DNA of 64,000 bases from Clostridium rhizosphaerae (GCF_016765585.1 NZ_JAESWC010000001.1:124001-188000), one strand, 5' to 3'. Positions 17,125-25,573 are shown, counted from the first letter of the stretch. Notes: generated by a model not told the origin, from the sequence alone. Numbers and translations: made by a program.

Positions 17125-17267
17125 TTACATATATGCATTCAATATAATGTTTCTATATTCGTTCAATAGAGGAAACTTATTGTATATTGCTATATTAATA
17201 ATCTCATCTACAGGGTATGTAATGCTACTCCATTTCCATGAATATCAGATAAAACTGCTCCCTTCAT
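17125..17267 (-). pseudogene. Remnant of a metallophosphoesterase gene
   Basis: A ribosome site (AAGGGGGA) and ATG at 17267 open MKGAVLSDIHGNGVALHTL and then a stop. SDIHGN is the first metal-binding motif of calcineurin-like phosphoesterases. The other frame then continues as PVDEIINIAIYNKFPLLNEY and onward to a stop at 17125, which reads like the end of the same protein. The middle, with all other metal ligands, is missing. This is a deletion product with a frame change. Confidence 0.65.
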
Positions 17268-17382
17268 AAAAATCCCCCTTAGTTATAATATACTTAATCT
17301 ATTTATAACGTCTTGCTCTTGTACAATATGAGAACATTACAAATTAATTCTTAAATTTGGTTCTGCATTTTCTTACTGCTAA

Positions 17383-18093
17383 CTATTCTTTTATTTGCCC
17401 AAATCTACGGTCTCTTTTAGAAAATTCATTTACTGCCTTTTTCAATTCTTCTTCACTAAAGTCAGGCCATAATATATCGGAAAAATAAAACTCAGTGTAC
17501 GCCATCTCCCACAATAAGAAATTTGATAATCTTTTATCACCGCCAGTTCTTATAAACAAGTCTGGCTCAGGAATATCCCTTGTATCCAGATAAGATGAAA
17601 ACTCAGCTTCAGTAATGCTATTCAAATGTTCTTTACATAAAAGAATTTTATTAACTGCTCTTACTATCTCATCTTTCCCACCATAATTTACAGCTAATTG
17701 CAAATTTAAGCCATTGCATTTTCTTGTTGCTTCTTCCATATCTTCTATCTTTTGAAGAATATCATTATCTAAGCCATTTCGATTTCCTATAATCCTAACA
17801 CGCATGTCATTTTGAATACATTTATTCTTTTTATCTACTAAATACTTTCGAAATAGATTCATAATTCCATTAACTTCATCATTTGGTCGATTCCAATTTT
17901 CAGTTGAAAAGGCGTATACTGTAAGATATTTAATTCCAAGTTTATAAGAACTCTCGCAAATACTTTCAAGCCTTTTACTGCCCTCTAAATGTCCTATTTT
18001 ACGCGGCATCAGTCTTTTTTTCGCCCATCTTCCATTACCATCCATCATAATAGCAACATGCTTTGGAATATTGTTATTTATTTTCTCCATCAT
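17383..18093 (-). CDS. uppS: Isoprenyl transferase (undecaprenyl diphosphate synthase type)
   Basis: The 236-residue cis-prenyltransferase condenses isopentenyl diphosphate onto an allylic primer to give polyprenyl diphosphate for cell-wall lipid carriers. Asp18 in VAIMMDGNGRWAKKR is the catalytic residue. RTGGDKRLSNFLLWEMAYTE and the acidic WPDF segment are the other conserved parts. Length matches the family. It is not next to cdsA or dxr, the usual partners, so it is probably an additional copy in this genome. AGAGGA precedes two consecutive ATG codons. It is a single-gene unit with the repeat-family promoter at 18181. Confidence 0.92.
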   Translation of the reverse strand: MMEKINNNIPKHVAIMMDGNGRWAKKRLMPRKIGHLEGSKRLESICESSYKLGIKYLTVYAFSTENWNRPNDEVNGIMNLFRKYLVDKKNKCIQNDMRVRIIGNRNGLDNDILQKIEDMEEATRKCNGLNLQLAVNYGGKDEIVRAVNKILLCKEHLNSITEAEFSSYLDTRDIPEPDLFIRTGGDKRLSNFLLWEMAYTEFYFSDILWPDFSEEELKKAVNEFSKRDRRFGQIKE

Positions 18094-18180
18094 TATCTAT
18101 CCTCTTTTCAAGATACATTAATATGTTCTTTTAAGATATTTTGTTTGACTATTTCTTACAACTTCTAACCAATTAAAGCA

Positions 18181-18196
18181 ATTATACCATATAATG
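18181..18196 (-). promoter_or_regulatory. Extended -10 promoter, repeat-promoter family copy 2 (prenyl transferase)
   Basis: Same CATTATATGGTATAAT as at 17079 and 18945, 88 bp before the uppS start. There is no recognisable -35 box, which fits an extended -10 promoter. Confidence 0.65.
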
Positions 18197-18252
18197 CAAG
18201 ATAGAAAATCATTATATTTATGCCTAAGGAAGGGCTTTTATTATTTAGCATT

Positions 18253-18275
18253 TTATTATTCAATTTCTAAAGATC
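18253..18275 (-). other. boxA-like sequence upstream of the uppS promoter
   Basis: On the minus strand GATCTTTAGAAATTGAATAA resembles the GATCTTTGAAAACTGAATAA segment found in rRNA operon leaders and spacers of Firmicutes, where it serves antitermination. A closer copy lies at 19018. The 18094-18422 gap holds this, the promoter and the terminator at 18333, and nothing else that I can identify. Confidence 0.4.
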
Positions 18276-18332
18276 ACTGTTTGTTTTACTCTTCACTTAT
18301 GTTATTACGCCATAGTTTTGTATTGGGAAACA

Positions 18333-18372
18333 AAAACACCGTAAAACTCAATTCTGAATAGTACGGTGTTTT
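18333..18372 (-). terminator. Terminator after the GNAT gene
   Basis: AAAACACCGTA (18333-18343) and TACGGTGTTTT (18362-18372) form an 11-bp stem; on the minus strand TTTTTG follows. It is a sequence relative of the hairpin at 16460. Confidence 0.8.
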
Positions 18373-18422
18373 AAATAAATATTCTATTTTTATGCTATTT
18401 TACAATATAAAAAAATAGCGTA

Positions 18423-18872
18423 TTATTTAATTTTCTTTATATATTCAATTTCATCCTCATTTCTTGCAACTTCTATATACCCAAATTTTTTATATAAGTG
18501 TTGATTACCTACACTAAATACGGGTGTAGAAAGTTGCCACTCATTAATATGTGGATATATTTTTTCAACCAATTCCATTACTATATAACCATATCCTTTT
18601 CCTTGAAATGATGGTTCTATTACAAAATCTTCAAAGCGCATCTTACTATCATTCAAAGGAATAAGAAACAATGCACCTATAATTTGATTATCTAATTCAA
18701 TCTTATAAGCAATAAATTTCTTTATAATATTAATTTCAGACTCCACCTTATCATATCCTGGGGGACCTCCATCTCTTCCTAAATATGTATTAATTTCTTT
18801 GTTGAATGCTTTTGTTTTTATATCAGTAATTAATTGAGCATCCTCAATTTTTGCCTTCTTTATCGCTAACAA
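18423..18872 (-). CDS. GNAT-family N-acetyltransferase
   Basis: The 149-residue enzyme has the GNAT fold: the acetyl-CoA pyrophosphate loop is FQGKGYGYIVM in motif A, preceded by the strand FEDFVIEPS, and the C-terminal HLYKKFGYIEV is motif B. The acceptor substrate cannot be read from the sequence. The TTG start at 18872 has AAAGGAG eight bases upstream; an in-frame TTG six codons earlier would overlap it. It is transcribed alone from the promoter at 18945 and has its own terminator. Confidence 0.85.
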   Translation of the reverse strand: MLAIKKAKIEDAQLITDIKTKAFNKEINTYLGRDGGPPGYDKVESEINIIKKFIAYKIELDNQIIGALFLIPLNDSKMRFEDFVIEPSFQGKGYGYIVMELVEKIYPHINEWQLSTPVFSVGNQHLYKKFGYIEVARNEDEIEYIKKIK

Positions 18873-18944
18873 TCCCCATTCTCCTTTCAAATAAAAAGAT
18901 TATATTAGTAATCCTAATTCGCTTTCATTTACAATTTCGAATTA

Positions 18945-18960
18945 ATTATACCATATAATG
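18945..18960 (-). promoter_or_regulatory. Extended -10 promoter, repeat-promoter family copy 3 (GNAT gene)
   Basis: Third identical copy of CATTATATGGTATAAT on the minus strand, 73 bp before the GNAT start. The 18873-19188 gap also holds the boxA-like segment at 19018 and a hairpin at 19094. Confidence 0.65.
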
Positions 18961-19017
18961 TAAGACTGGGCATTATTGTGCTTATACTATAAAGAAATAA
19001 TTTAATTATTTAACACC

Positions 19018-19040
19018 TTATTATTCAGTTTTCAAAGATC
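19018..19040 (-). other. boxA-like sequence (GATCTTTGAAAACTGAATAA)
   Basis: This is an exact match to the boxA-region sequence that clostridial rRNA operons commonly carry in leaders or spacers (recalled, not searched). It stands about 60 bp upstream of the GNAT promoter, with no rRNA gene near. It may be a remnant of an rRNA operon or a duplicated regulatory block. Confidence 0.45.
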
Positions 19041-19093
19041 GTTCGTCTTATTTTCTACTAAGACTATTTCGAAATAGTTTCATAAAACGAACC

Positions 19094-19120
19094 AAAGGAG
19101 GTCAATAATTGACCTCCTTT
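19094..19120 (-). terminator. Perfect 12-bp hairpin after the LysR gene
   Basis: AAAGGAGGTCAA and TTGACCTCCTTT with loop TAA. On the minus strand it lies 69 bases past the LysR stop, followed by a T-rich stretch. Probably the terminator of that gene. Confidence 0.65.
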
Positions 19121-19188
19121 AATGATTCCATAAAATCGGCAGTATTTTTTAACATAGCCTGAATTCAAACGCCGAAATAGAATTTTTT

Positions 19189-20049
19189 TTATGTTATCTC
19201 CTTAATAAACTTCCTTAAATGCTCCAAAAAAGCTGTAACATATTTACTATTTATAGAATGATGATTCTCAATAGCGTAAATAGTACGACTGCATTCCGGT
19301 TCACTAATTGTAAGAAGTACTGCATCCTTTGCTGTTAGCTTTCCCCAGGAGTGTTCCGGCCAGAAAGCAACCCCTAAGTTAGAGTCAATCAAATTACGAA
19401 CCGATTCCTGATTATCACTTTCAAAGACAATCTTAGGTCTAAAGCCAGCTTGCTTACAAAAATCATCACATATATTTCTGAAGGGTCTCGCCTCAGAAAA
19501 GCTGATAAAGCCTTCCTGTTCTACCTGCTTTAAAGCTATGTTCTTTTGCGATGCATATTTACTACTGCTTGGAACTGCCAGCAATATTTTTTCCTTAACA
19601 AGTGGAATACCGCCTTTAGGAACTGCATCAAAACCTACACAGGAAATGCAAAGATCAAACTCTCTCTCATCCGCATGCTGCAATAAACGAAAATTCACTT
19701 CAGGAAATAACTTTTTGAAAGAAATGATTGATTTCGTAACCATTACAGAAACAGCAAGGATATTTAATTGTATAGTGTAAGAAGCTTGCTTCTCGGACTC
19801 TTTTAATTTAGCAGGCAATGAATCAAGTGTATTTATTATTGGAAGTAATTCACTTTGCAGGAGTCTGCCTGAAGCATTCAAGCGTATACTTCTGTTTTTA
19901 CGGTCAAAGAGCTGCACTCCCATTTCCTCTTCAAGGTGCTTTATTGATTGTGACAAAGCAGGTTGTGCTATGTGCAGAGAATGTGCAGCCTTAGTCATAT
20001 GCTCATATTCAGCAGCAGCAAGAAAATATTTTAGTTGAAGAATATCCAT
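19189..20049 (-). CDS. LysR-family transcriptional regulator (partner of YoaK-like gene)
   Basis: The 286-residue LysR protein has its helix-turn-helix in residues 1-60 (LQLKYFLAAAEYEHMTKAAH, then QPALSQSIKHLEEEMGVQLF) and a C-terminal effector domain. GGAGG five bases before the ATG at 20049 fixes the start; an ATG four codons earlier overlaps the ribosome site. It is divergent from the YoaK-like membrane protein gene, which is its likely target. Confidence 0.88.
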   Translation of the reverse strand: MDILQLKYFLAAAEYEHMTKAAHSLHIAQPALSQSIKHLEEEMGVQLFDRKNRSIRLNASGRLLQSELLPIINTLDSLPAKLKESEKQASYTIQLNILAVSVMVTKSIISFKKLFPEVNFRLLQHADEREFDLCISCVGFDAVPKGGIPLVKEKILLAVPSSSKYASQKNIALKQVEQEGFISFSEARPFRNICDDFCKQAGFRPKIVFESDNQESVRNLIDSNLGVAFWPEHSWGKLTAKDAVLLTISEPECSRTIYAIENHHSINSKYVTAFLEHLRKFIKEIT

Positions 20050-20129
20050 GTCATCCTCCATAAATCCATAAGCATTTTATTATCAATTTAATAAATATTA
20101 TATATTTCTATTTATTAATAAACAACGTT

Positions 20130-20148
20130 ATAATAAAAATATGATTAT
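20130..20148. promoter_or_regulatory. Possible LysR operator between lysR and the YoaK-like gene
   Basis: ATAAT (20130-20134), nine bases, then ATTAT (20144-20148) form a dyad of LysR-box size in the 139-bp divergent region. The region is so AT-rich that chance is a real alternative. Confidence 0.3.
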
Positions 20149-20188
20149 AAAAATAATAATTATTATAAAAGAATCAAGGTGATCCATT

Positions 20189-20899
20189 ATGAAAGACAAA
20201 AAAGTTGATATAGAGATAACTGAAAAATTAGGCTTTGGAATGCTTCTTGCCTCAGCTGGCGGATTAATGGATGCTTATTCTTATACAGTCCGCGGAAAAG
20301 TATTTGCTACAGGCCAAACCGGTAATTTTGTGCTTGCTGCAGCTCAGTTAGTAGAAAAAAATTATATAGGATTTTTTCACGCTTTAGTTCCCATTGTAGC
20401 TTTCTGGGCAGGTATTTTTTCAGCATGGCATATATTTTATTCTATTTGCAAAGAAAAACAGCTTGCATGGAAACGTGGAATACTTGTATTTTCAATACTG
20501 ATTTTATTTATTACAGGTTTTATTCCATTATCTTATTCAAATGTAATAGCTGATTCTCTTGTGGCTTTTGCTGCCTCTCTTCAGTACTGCGCATTTCGAA
20601 GATTTGGCACAAGTGAAAATTATGCCAATATATTTTGCAGCGGAAATATGCGTTCCTGCGCAGACAATTACTATAAAGGTATTGTAAGAAAAGATAAGGA
20701 AGCTTTAAGAAAGGCATATAGATATAGCTGCATTCTCCTTTCATTTTTCTTAGGAGCAGGCATAGGAGCCATAGAAGCAGGATTCTTTCACGAAAAAACA
20801 ATATGGACTGCAGTTATAGTACTTTCCGTAGCATTGACAATTTCCTATGTATCAGATGTAAATGCACATAAAAATGCAGTTTTGACAAGCAAGGCATAG
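20189..20899 (+). CDS. YoaK/DUF1275 family membrane protein
   Basis: The 236-residue integral membrane protein has about six membrane segments. The N-terminal sequence LLASAGGLMDAYSYTVRGKV followed by FATGQTGNFVLAA is the family signature, and the central QYCAFRRFG and NIFCSGNMRS match its second half. The function of the family is unknown; it is often placed next to regulators, as here with the divergent LysR gene. AAGGTG before the ATG supports the start. A very long hairpin lies 12 bases past its stop. Confidence 0.87.
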   Translation: MKDKKVDIEITEKLGFGMLLASAGGLMDAYSYTVRGKVFATGQTGNFVLAAAQLVEKNYIGFFHALVPIVAFWAGIFSAWHIFYSICKEKQLAWKRGILVFSILILFITGFIPLSYSNVIADSLVAFAASLQYCAFRRFGTSENYANIFCSGNMRSCADNYYKGIVRKDKEALRKAYRYSCILLSFFLGAGIGAIEAGFFHEKTIWTAVIVLSVALTISYVSDVNAHKNAVLTSKA

Positions 20900-20910
20900 A
20901 TATAAGATCT

Positions 20911-21173
20911 AATAACAAAGGGGGATGTAGCAAAACAGCCTAAACCTCTCGCGTGGTATTTGAATTCTATGAAACGTTCGCTTCGCAGATAAGACTAATA
21001 ATTAAAAAATTTATAAATCCTAAATCCTATAAACTCGCTTTGCTCAGACAGTATAGGATTCTTAACGGCTTTATAAATTTTTTAATTAAAGTCTTATTGC
21101 TGCTTGCTCAAATGTTTCTACGTATTCAAATACCACGCTAGGTTTGGCTGTTTTGCTACATCCCTTATTTATT
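20911..21173. repeat. Giant palindrome, about 115-bp arms
   Basis: The arms run from AATAACAAAGGGGGATGTAG to its mirror ending near 21173. They pair through GCAAAACAGCC, GCGTGGTATTTGAAT, TAAGACT and TTAATTAAAAAATTTATAAA, down to ATCCTATA/TATAGGAT, with roughly 90 percent identity. It fills the whole space between two convergent genes, so it will end transcription from both sides. The inner loops (CGTTCGCTTCGC, CTCGCTTTGCTC) resemble loops in the SD-flanked repeats. It may be a MITE-like element. Confidence 0.85.
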
Positions 21174-21178
21174 TGTTT

Positions 21179-21931
21179 TTATATACCTATCCTGCTTTTC
21201 ATATATTCACAATACTCTATAGCAATTACAGGATCAAGCTCCATTTCTACATCTGAAATATAACATTTAAGCGCACTTTCTATTAACACCTTATATTTTT
21301 CATCAACATTTTTTATTCCCCATTCTCCGCCTTCTTTTTTGGAAAGCACCAAGCTATCTTGTACATAGGCAAGTACTCTGCAAAGATTCAAAACAATGTA
21401 AATAGGATTATGTGCTATATCATCTTTTGCATCCATGATGTCCTTTTTAATACTGTCCAAATACGCTTCTGAAGGAATATTTCCAAAAACCTCACTGATT
21501 GGTTTTCCGTATAAAGTAATACCTCTATTCTTTGTAATCACAAAGTGAGCTGCCAAGTCATGGTCTGTGCCCTTCATTTTTCTAATGTATTCCTCCGGAT
21601 TGCTTCTATACCAATTCAAATGCATATTTGAAAAATGCAAATCAAAAGGTGTTGGATAAACAAAAATTTTACAGTGCTCACTCCTAACTATGCTCATTTC
21701 TATACCTTTAGAAGGAGCATTATCATTTAACTCAACAATAAAATCCATAAATCTCTTCTTCTGCAAATCTGTAATTGCGTTTTCCACAACAATTAAAATA
21801 TCCAAATCACTTTTTATTTGATTGTAACATCCCATAGCCATAGAACCATGAAGATAGACTCCAACCAGGTTATTTTCAAAAATATTTGAGCTTTCCTTAA
21901 CCAGTTTATCTAACAATTCTTTGTTTTCCAT
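21179..21931 (-). CDS. Aminoglycoside-adenylyltransferase-like nucleotidyltransferase
   Basis: The 250-residue product resembles AadA-type enzymes. The N-terminal nucleotidyltransferase domain has YLHGSMAMGCYNQIKSDLDI (GS and DxD metal ligands), and a C-terminal helical DUF4111-like domain follows (NLCRVLAYVQDSLVLSKKEG). Relatives inactivate streptomycin or spectinomycin by adenylation, but many family members in soil bacteria have no tested activity. GGGGG five bases before the ATG at 21931 gives the start; neighbouring ATG codons are alternatives. Its 3' end meets the giant palindrome. Confidence 0.82.
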   Translation of the reverse strand: MENKELLDKLVKESSNIFENNLVGVYLHGSMAMGCYNQIKSDLDILIVVENAITDLQKKRFMDFIVELNDNAPSKGIEMSIVRSEHCKIFVYPTPFDLHFSNMHLNWYRSNPEEYIRKMKGTDHDLAAHFVITKNRGITLYGKPISEVFGNIPSEAYLDSIKKDIMDAKDDIAHNPIYIVLNLCRVLAYVQDSLVLSKKEGGEWGIKNVDEKYKVLIESALKCYISDVEMELDPVIAIEYCEYMKSRIGI

Positions 21932-22109
21932 CATATCCCCCATATTAAATAGTTTTATCTTTTTGCGATGCGTTCTTTTACTTTAAAAGAAACCTTATTT
22001 AAACTAAATTGTAACACTTTTGATACTATTAGCAAGTGGTATCAATGTTAAAATATGGGTAATAATATATATTATCGGATAAGTGTATAGTAAAGGAAGG
22101 ATGAGAATT

Positions 22110-22646
22110 ATGAGAAAAAAAATATTAAATTTAGCACTAGCAATTATTTTCATAAGTACATTTTTTCTTGGATGCGGCAATGTAAATAGGCTTGCAGCTG
22201 AAAATAGCGGTATTGGCCTAATGAGTACAAATGACGGCACTGAACAAGGCATCCCATTTAAATGCGTTTATTCAGGGTTCTTAATTAACTATACAAATAA
22301 GATTGAGCAGGGATTTTTACCAAGGAATAATATAATCTTTGATACACAGGAAAAGTGGGACGCTTTTCAAAAAGAGTATCTTCATGATGACAGTGCAATT
22401 AATTATGTATTTAATTACCCTATAGATTTTACTAAGCAGTCCTTAATATATCACCCTATAGTTAGTGCAAAGCAGGGCGTTTATAGTACAGCAAATAAAA
22501 TAACAAAAATTACAAAACAAAACAATGAATTAAAATATGATATTGAGGATATGAATATCAGTGTATCCAGCCTGCATGATACAGACTTTTTATTTGCATC
22601 AATTATTGCCATAGATAATGAATATCTCAAAGATATAAAAAAATAA
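22110..22646 (+). CDS. Putative lipoprotein
   Basis: The 178-residue product has a lipoprotein signal: basic MRKK, a hydrophobic stretch and the lipobox FFLGC with Cys near residue 21. The mature part ends in a domain (FDTQEKWDAFQKEY, then YPIDFTKQSLIYHP) whose pattern recalls PrcB-like protease-inhibitor domains; this is a weak resemblance. GGAAGG nine bases before the ATG at 22110 supports this start over one nine codons earlier. It is probably anchored on the outer face of the membrane. The DUF1906 gene lies 76 bp downstream. Confidence 0.7.
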   Translation: MRKKILNLALAIIFISTFFLGCGNVNRLAAENSGIGLMSTNDGTEQGIPFKCVYSGFLINYTNKIEQGFLPRNNIIFDTQEKWDAFQKEYLHDDSAINYVFNYPIDFTKQSLIYHPIVSAKQGVYSTANKITKITKQNNELKYDIEDMNISVSSLHDTDFLFASIIAIDNEYLKDIKK

Positions 22647-22722
22647 TACTTCATAGGTTTACATTTAGCTGAGAAAATCCTTCTTATATATTGAAAATAA
22701 AAATTATAAGGAGGATTTTATT

Positions 22723-23397
22723 ATGGCAACATTATCAGGCAATGTAGTTTCAGGTACATCTCTAAAAACTAATAAGGGATTTGATACTGCAACAAGACTT
22801 ACTGTACAAACTGCTCAAACCTTAGCAAACAACGGCTATTCGTTTTGCATAAGGTATCTTTCAAGGCAATCAGGTCAACAAAGTGGAGACTTAGACAACA
22901 CTGAGGCTGGCGCAATTTTACTTACAGGTCTTGCTCTCATGGCCGTTCAACACTGTGAAGGTGGATATTGGATCGCAAATGGCTCTAAAGGTACTACTTA
23001 TGGTGCAAACGCAGCTGCAAATGCTCAGTCAATTGGTCTTCCTAAAGGTGTTACTTTATGGCTTGACCTAGAACAGGTTTCATCCAGCTGCAGCTCAACT
23101 GATATTATTGCTTATTGCAATAATTGGTATGATCAGGTTAATGCTTCTGGCTATGAGCCTGGAATATATGTAGGTGCTAACTGCGGACTAACAGGTACTC
23201 AGCTGTATAATAATCTTAAATTCCAACACTACTGGAAGTCTATGAGTACAGTTCCAAGCATACCTACAAGAGGCTATCAAATGACTCAATCTGCAACAAC
23301 AACAGTAGGAGGTATCTCTATCGATCCTGATACAATTACTGCTGATAGTCTTGGTGGAACCCCGCACCTCATTTATCAGCCGGGAACTAATGTATAG
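22723..23397 (+). CDS. DUF1906 (glycoside-hydrolase-like) domain protein
   Basis: This 224-residue single-domain protein belongs to DUF1906, a TIM-barrel group related to glycoside hydrolases and known as Rv2525c-like. Landmarks are KGFDTA near residue 18, YSFCIRYLSRQ, the acidic VTLWLDLEQV strand and GYEPGIYVGANCG. Such proteins are thought to act on cell-wall or other glycans. There is no signal peptide, so export would need another route or release from the cell. AAGGAGG precedes the ATG. A strong terminator follows. Confidence 0.85.
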   Translation: MATLSGNVVSGTSLKTNKGFDTATRLTVQTAQTLANNGYSFCIRYLSRQSGQQSGDLDNTEAGAILLTGLALMAVQHCEGGYWIANGSKGTTYGANAAANAQSIGLPKGVTLWLDLEQVSSSCSSTDIIAYCNNWYDQVNASGYEPGIYVGANCGLTGTQLYNNLKFQHYWKSMSTVPSIPTRGYQMTQSATTTVGGISIDPDTITADSLGGTPHLIYQPGTNV

Positions 23398-23414
23398 AGT
23401 ATTATAATTTATGA

Positions 23415-23461
23415 AAAAAGCTGCTGCACTAACTAATTAATTAATTGTGCAGCAGCTTTTT
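23415..23461. terminator. Strong bidirectional terminator
   Basis: AAAAAGCTGCTGCAC and GTGCAGCAGCTTTTT form a 15-bp stem with a 17-base loop. It serves the DUF1906 gene and the convergent lipoprotein gene. Confidence 0.9.
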
Positions 23462-23486
23462 GATTTTGCATACAACTATATTTTAT

Positions 23487-24998
23487 CTAATGTGCTGAAT
23501 CAATCCCTGGTGTTTTAAAAGTTGAATTAACATGAGAAACTATTGAATTATAGCTATCTTTTTGGCTTAAAGGATATTTAATAATAAATGTATTTATTGA
23601 ACCATTTCCTACAACTGTTTTTTGATAAACAATTTTATCTCCTTCAATCCAGGATACTATGTGCCAATTATTTTGCTGTGTTTTATATGCAGCATCACTA
23701 TGCGCCTGTAGTAGTTTGTTATAATTAGAAGTTACAGTTTCATCTAACACATTATTGATTCCCGACACAGTAAGTTCTGCGCTGCCATCCTTAGATGATA
23801 AAACTATTCCATCGTTATTATCTGGAGTCAATTTAACTACAAACGTACCTGGATATTCTATTGAAAATCCAAATCTATCATTTATATACTTTTTATAGGA
23901 TTGCTGCTGATCCTGTTCTACTGATGAACCGCTGTTATCTTCTTTACTTTGGGCAGCTTGAATATCTGTTTCCTTCTTTACTTCCTCCTTCGGCAAACCT
24001 ATAGAAGTCTTTTCTGAGCCATCTAGTTTAATTTTATATAGCGTTCCGCCGCCAACACCTCCGGTAAAAACCTTGTAATAAATCCAGTCTCCTGCCACGC
24101 TTATATTCTCCGGCATATCATCATTTAATTTGGTTTTTTCAGTACCGTCTGTTTTTATTTTATATAGTTTTCCCATATCATTATAATTCGCGTAGAAGAT
24201 CCAGTCTCCCGATATATTTATATAGTCTGACTGATTGTCATTAATCTTTGTTTCTCCCGTGCCGTCAATTTTCATCCTGCTTAAGTTTCCGCCTTCTTTT
24301 CCACCAGGATTATTGCGCGTATAATTAGTCATATAATAAATCCAGTCATCAACAACATTTACATATTGTGCATCTTCATTCAGTTTTGTATCCTTACTTC
24401 CATCGGTTTTTATTTTATATAGCTGTCCTCTGTTATTAACAATTTTAGAATAGTAAATCCAATCGCCTGATATATTTATATACCACGCTCTATTGTCACT
24501 TAACTTTGTTTTTTTAGTACCATCTGTTTTTATTTTATACAGTTTATCCATATCATCATAGTTGGAGTAATAAATCCAGTCACTTGATATATTTATATAA
24601 CCGGCTTCATTATCACTCAGTTTGGTTTTTCCACTGCCGTCTGTTTTTATTTTATATAGTTTTCCGCCATAAGTCCCAGCAGAACTGCCGCTGGTGTAAT
24701 AAACCCAGTCGCCTAATACATTTATATAAGTTGAATGATCGTCATTCAGCTTGGTTTTTTCAGTGCCGTCCGTTTTTATCTTATATAATTTTCTATTATC
24801 ACTAAAATTACAATAATAAATCCAATCACCCTGCTTAGCAATTACACCTCGATTTGTTATATTGCCGCCTGTGTTTCCAACTTTGCTTTCTGCGGCACTT
24901 CCGCTTGTGGTAGTTTTTGAAGAACTGCAGCCTGCTAAAAGCCCTAAAATTAAAATAGTTGAAATCAAGAAACTGATTATTTTTCTCCCTTTCATCAT
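23487..24998 (-). CDS. DUF5050-type beta-propeller lipoprotein
   Basis: The 503-residue lipoprotein has the signal LISTILILGLLAGC with lipid-bearing Cys near residue 23. Residues 45-335 hold about seven repeats of roughly 40 residues (pattern GDWIYY...LYKIKTDGTEKTKL), as in DUF5050 propeller proteins. The last 140 residues form a separate domain with FGFSIEYPGTFVV. The DNA repeats with a period near 120 bp reflect this protein structure. It probably binds a ligand or the cell wall outside the membrane. GGGGG precedes two ATG codons. It has no operon partner. Confidence 0.85.
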   Translation of the reverse strand: MMKGRKIISFLISTILILGLLAGCSSSKTTTSGSAAESKVGNTGGNITNRGVIAKQGDWIYYCNFSDNRKLYKIKTDGTEKTKLNDDHSTYINVLGDWVYYTSGSSAGTYGGKLYKIKTDGSGKTKLSDNEAGYINISSDWIYYSNYDDMDKLYKIKTDGTKKTKLSDNRAWYINISGDWIYYSKIVNNRGQLYKIKTDGSKDTKLNEDAQYVNVVDDWIYYMTNYTRNNPGGKEGGNLSRMKIDGTGETKINDNQSDYINISGDWIFYANYNDMGKLYKIKTDGTEKTKLNDDMPENISVAGDWIYYKVFTGGVGGGTLYKIKLDGSEKTSIGLPKEEVKKETDIQAAQSKEDNSGSSVEQDQQQSYKKYINDRFGFSIEYPGTFVVKLTPDNNDGIVLSSKDGSAELTVSGINNVLDETVTSNYNKLLQAHSDAAYKTQQNNWHIVSWIEGDKIVYQKTVVGNGSINTFIIKYPLSQKDSYNSIVSHVNSTFKTPGIDSAH

Positions 24999-25228
24999 GT
25001 GGCCCCCTTTATAGTAATCAAGCTATAAATTCGACATGTTATTGTAAATTCCTTCGTTCAGGTGAATTAGATACTTCTTGCAATTGTTCATGAGTTTTAT
25101 AATAATATTTAAAAACATTGCCATTACTTCACTGATTAAGTTAAAATTAATAATAATAATATGTAATATTTGTAAAATAAATCAGATATATTATATCATC
25201 TTATTAAAACTTGATTGGAGTGAGTAGA

Positions 25229-25573
25229 TTGAAGCTTTCAAGAGCAATCTTAATTATGGTTATCCTATTAATTTTATCAATACCAGCTTTTTTTATATAC
25301 ACGAGATTTTGTTTAGATAAATTTGAGATGAATGATAATGGTAATACCTTAATAATAAATAACATTATTTATAATCGCAGTAATTCCTTATCTGCTTCAG
25401 ACGAAGAAAACCTTGGGAAAACTATAGGTATAGCAATAGAAGGTAAAAGGGTTTTGTCTGATTATATTTGGCCCTTTTGGGTTATTGAATATAAGAATGA
25501 CAAAGAACATAATCGTATTTTTGTGAGAGGACTCATGGGATCTGGTGGAGTATATATTAAAAATTCTAGATGA
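25229..25573 (+). CDS. Small membrane-anchored protein, 114 aa
   Basis: A TTG at 25229, eight bases after GGAG, opens a 114-residue product with one N-terminal membrane segment (ILIMVILLILSIPAFFIYT) and an outer domain of about 85 residues with a Gly-rich end (FVRGLMGSGGVY). No family recognised. It is a single gene followed by a strong hairpin. Confidence 0.6.
   Translation: MKLSRAILIMVILLILSIPAFFIYTRFCLDKFEMNDNGNTLIINNIIYNRSNSLSASDEENLGKTIGIAIEGKRVLSDYIWPFWVIEYKNDKEHNRIFVRGLMGSGGVYIKNSR

Noticed and set aside
18253-19040. Possible rRNA or tRNA gene, suggested by boxA-like sequences
   Set aside because: No rRNA or tRNA sequence or cloverleaf was found near either copy. Only the short boxA-type segment is present.
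20953-21141. 62-residue open frame within the giant palindrome
   Set aside because: It has no ribosome site and exists only because both palindrome arms happen to be open. Its sequence mirrors itself.
21179-21931. Acquired antibiotic-resistance gene on a mobile element
   Set aside because: The AadA-like gene has the base composition of its neighbours and no transposase, integron or plasmid signature around it. Chromosomal and of untested activity.
24100-24850. Regularly spaced DNA repeats (about 120-bp period), CRISPR-like at first sight
   Set aside because: They are in frame within one gene and encode the repeated GDWIYY...KIKTDGT units of a beta-propeller protein. Spacers are not unique sequences.
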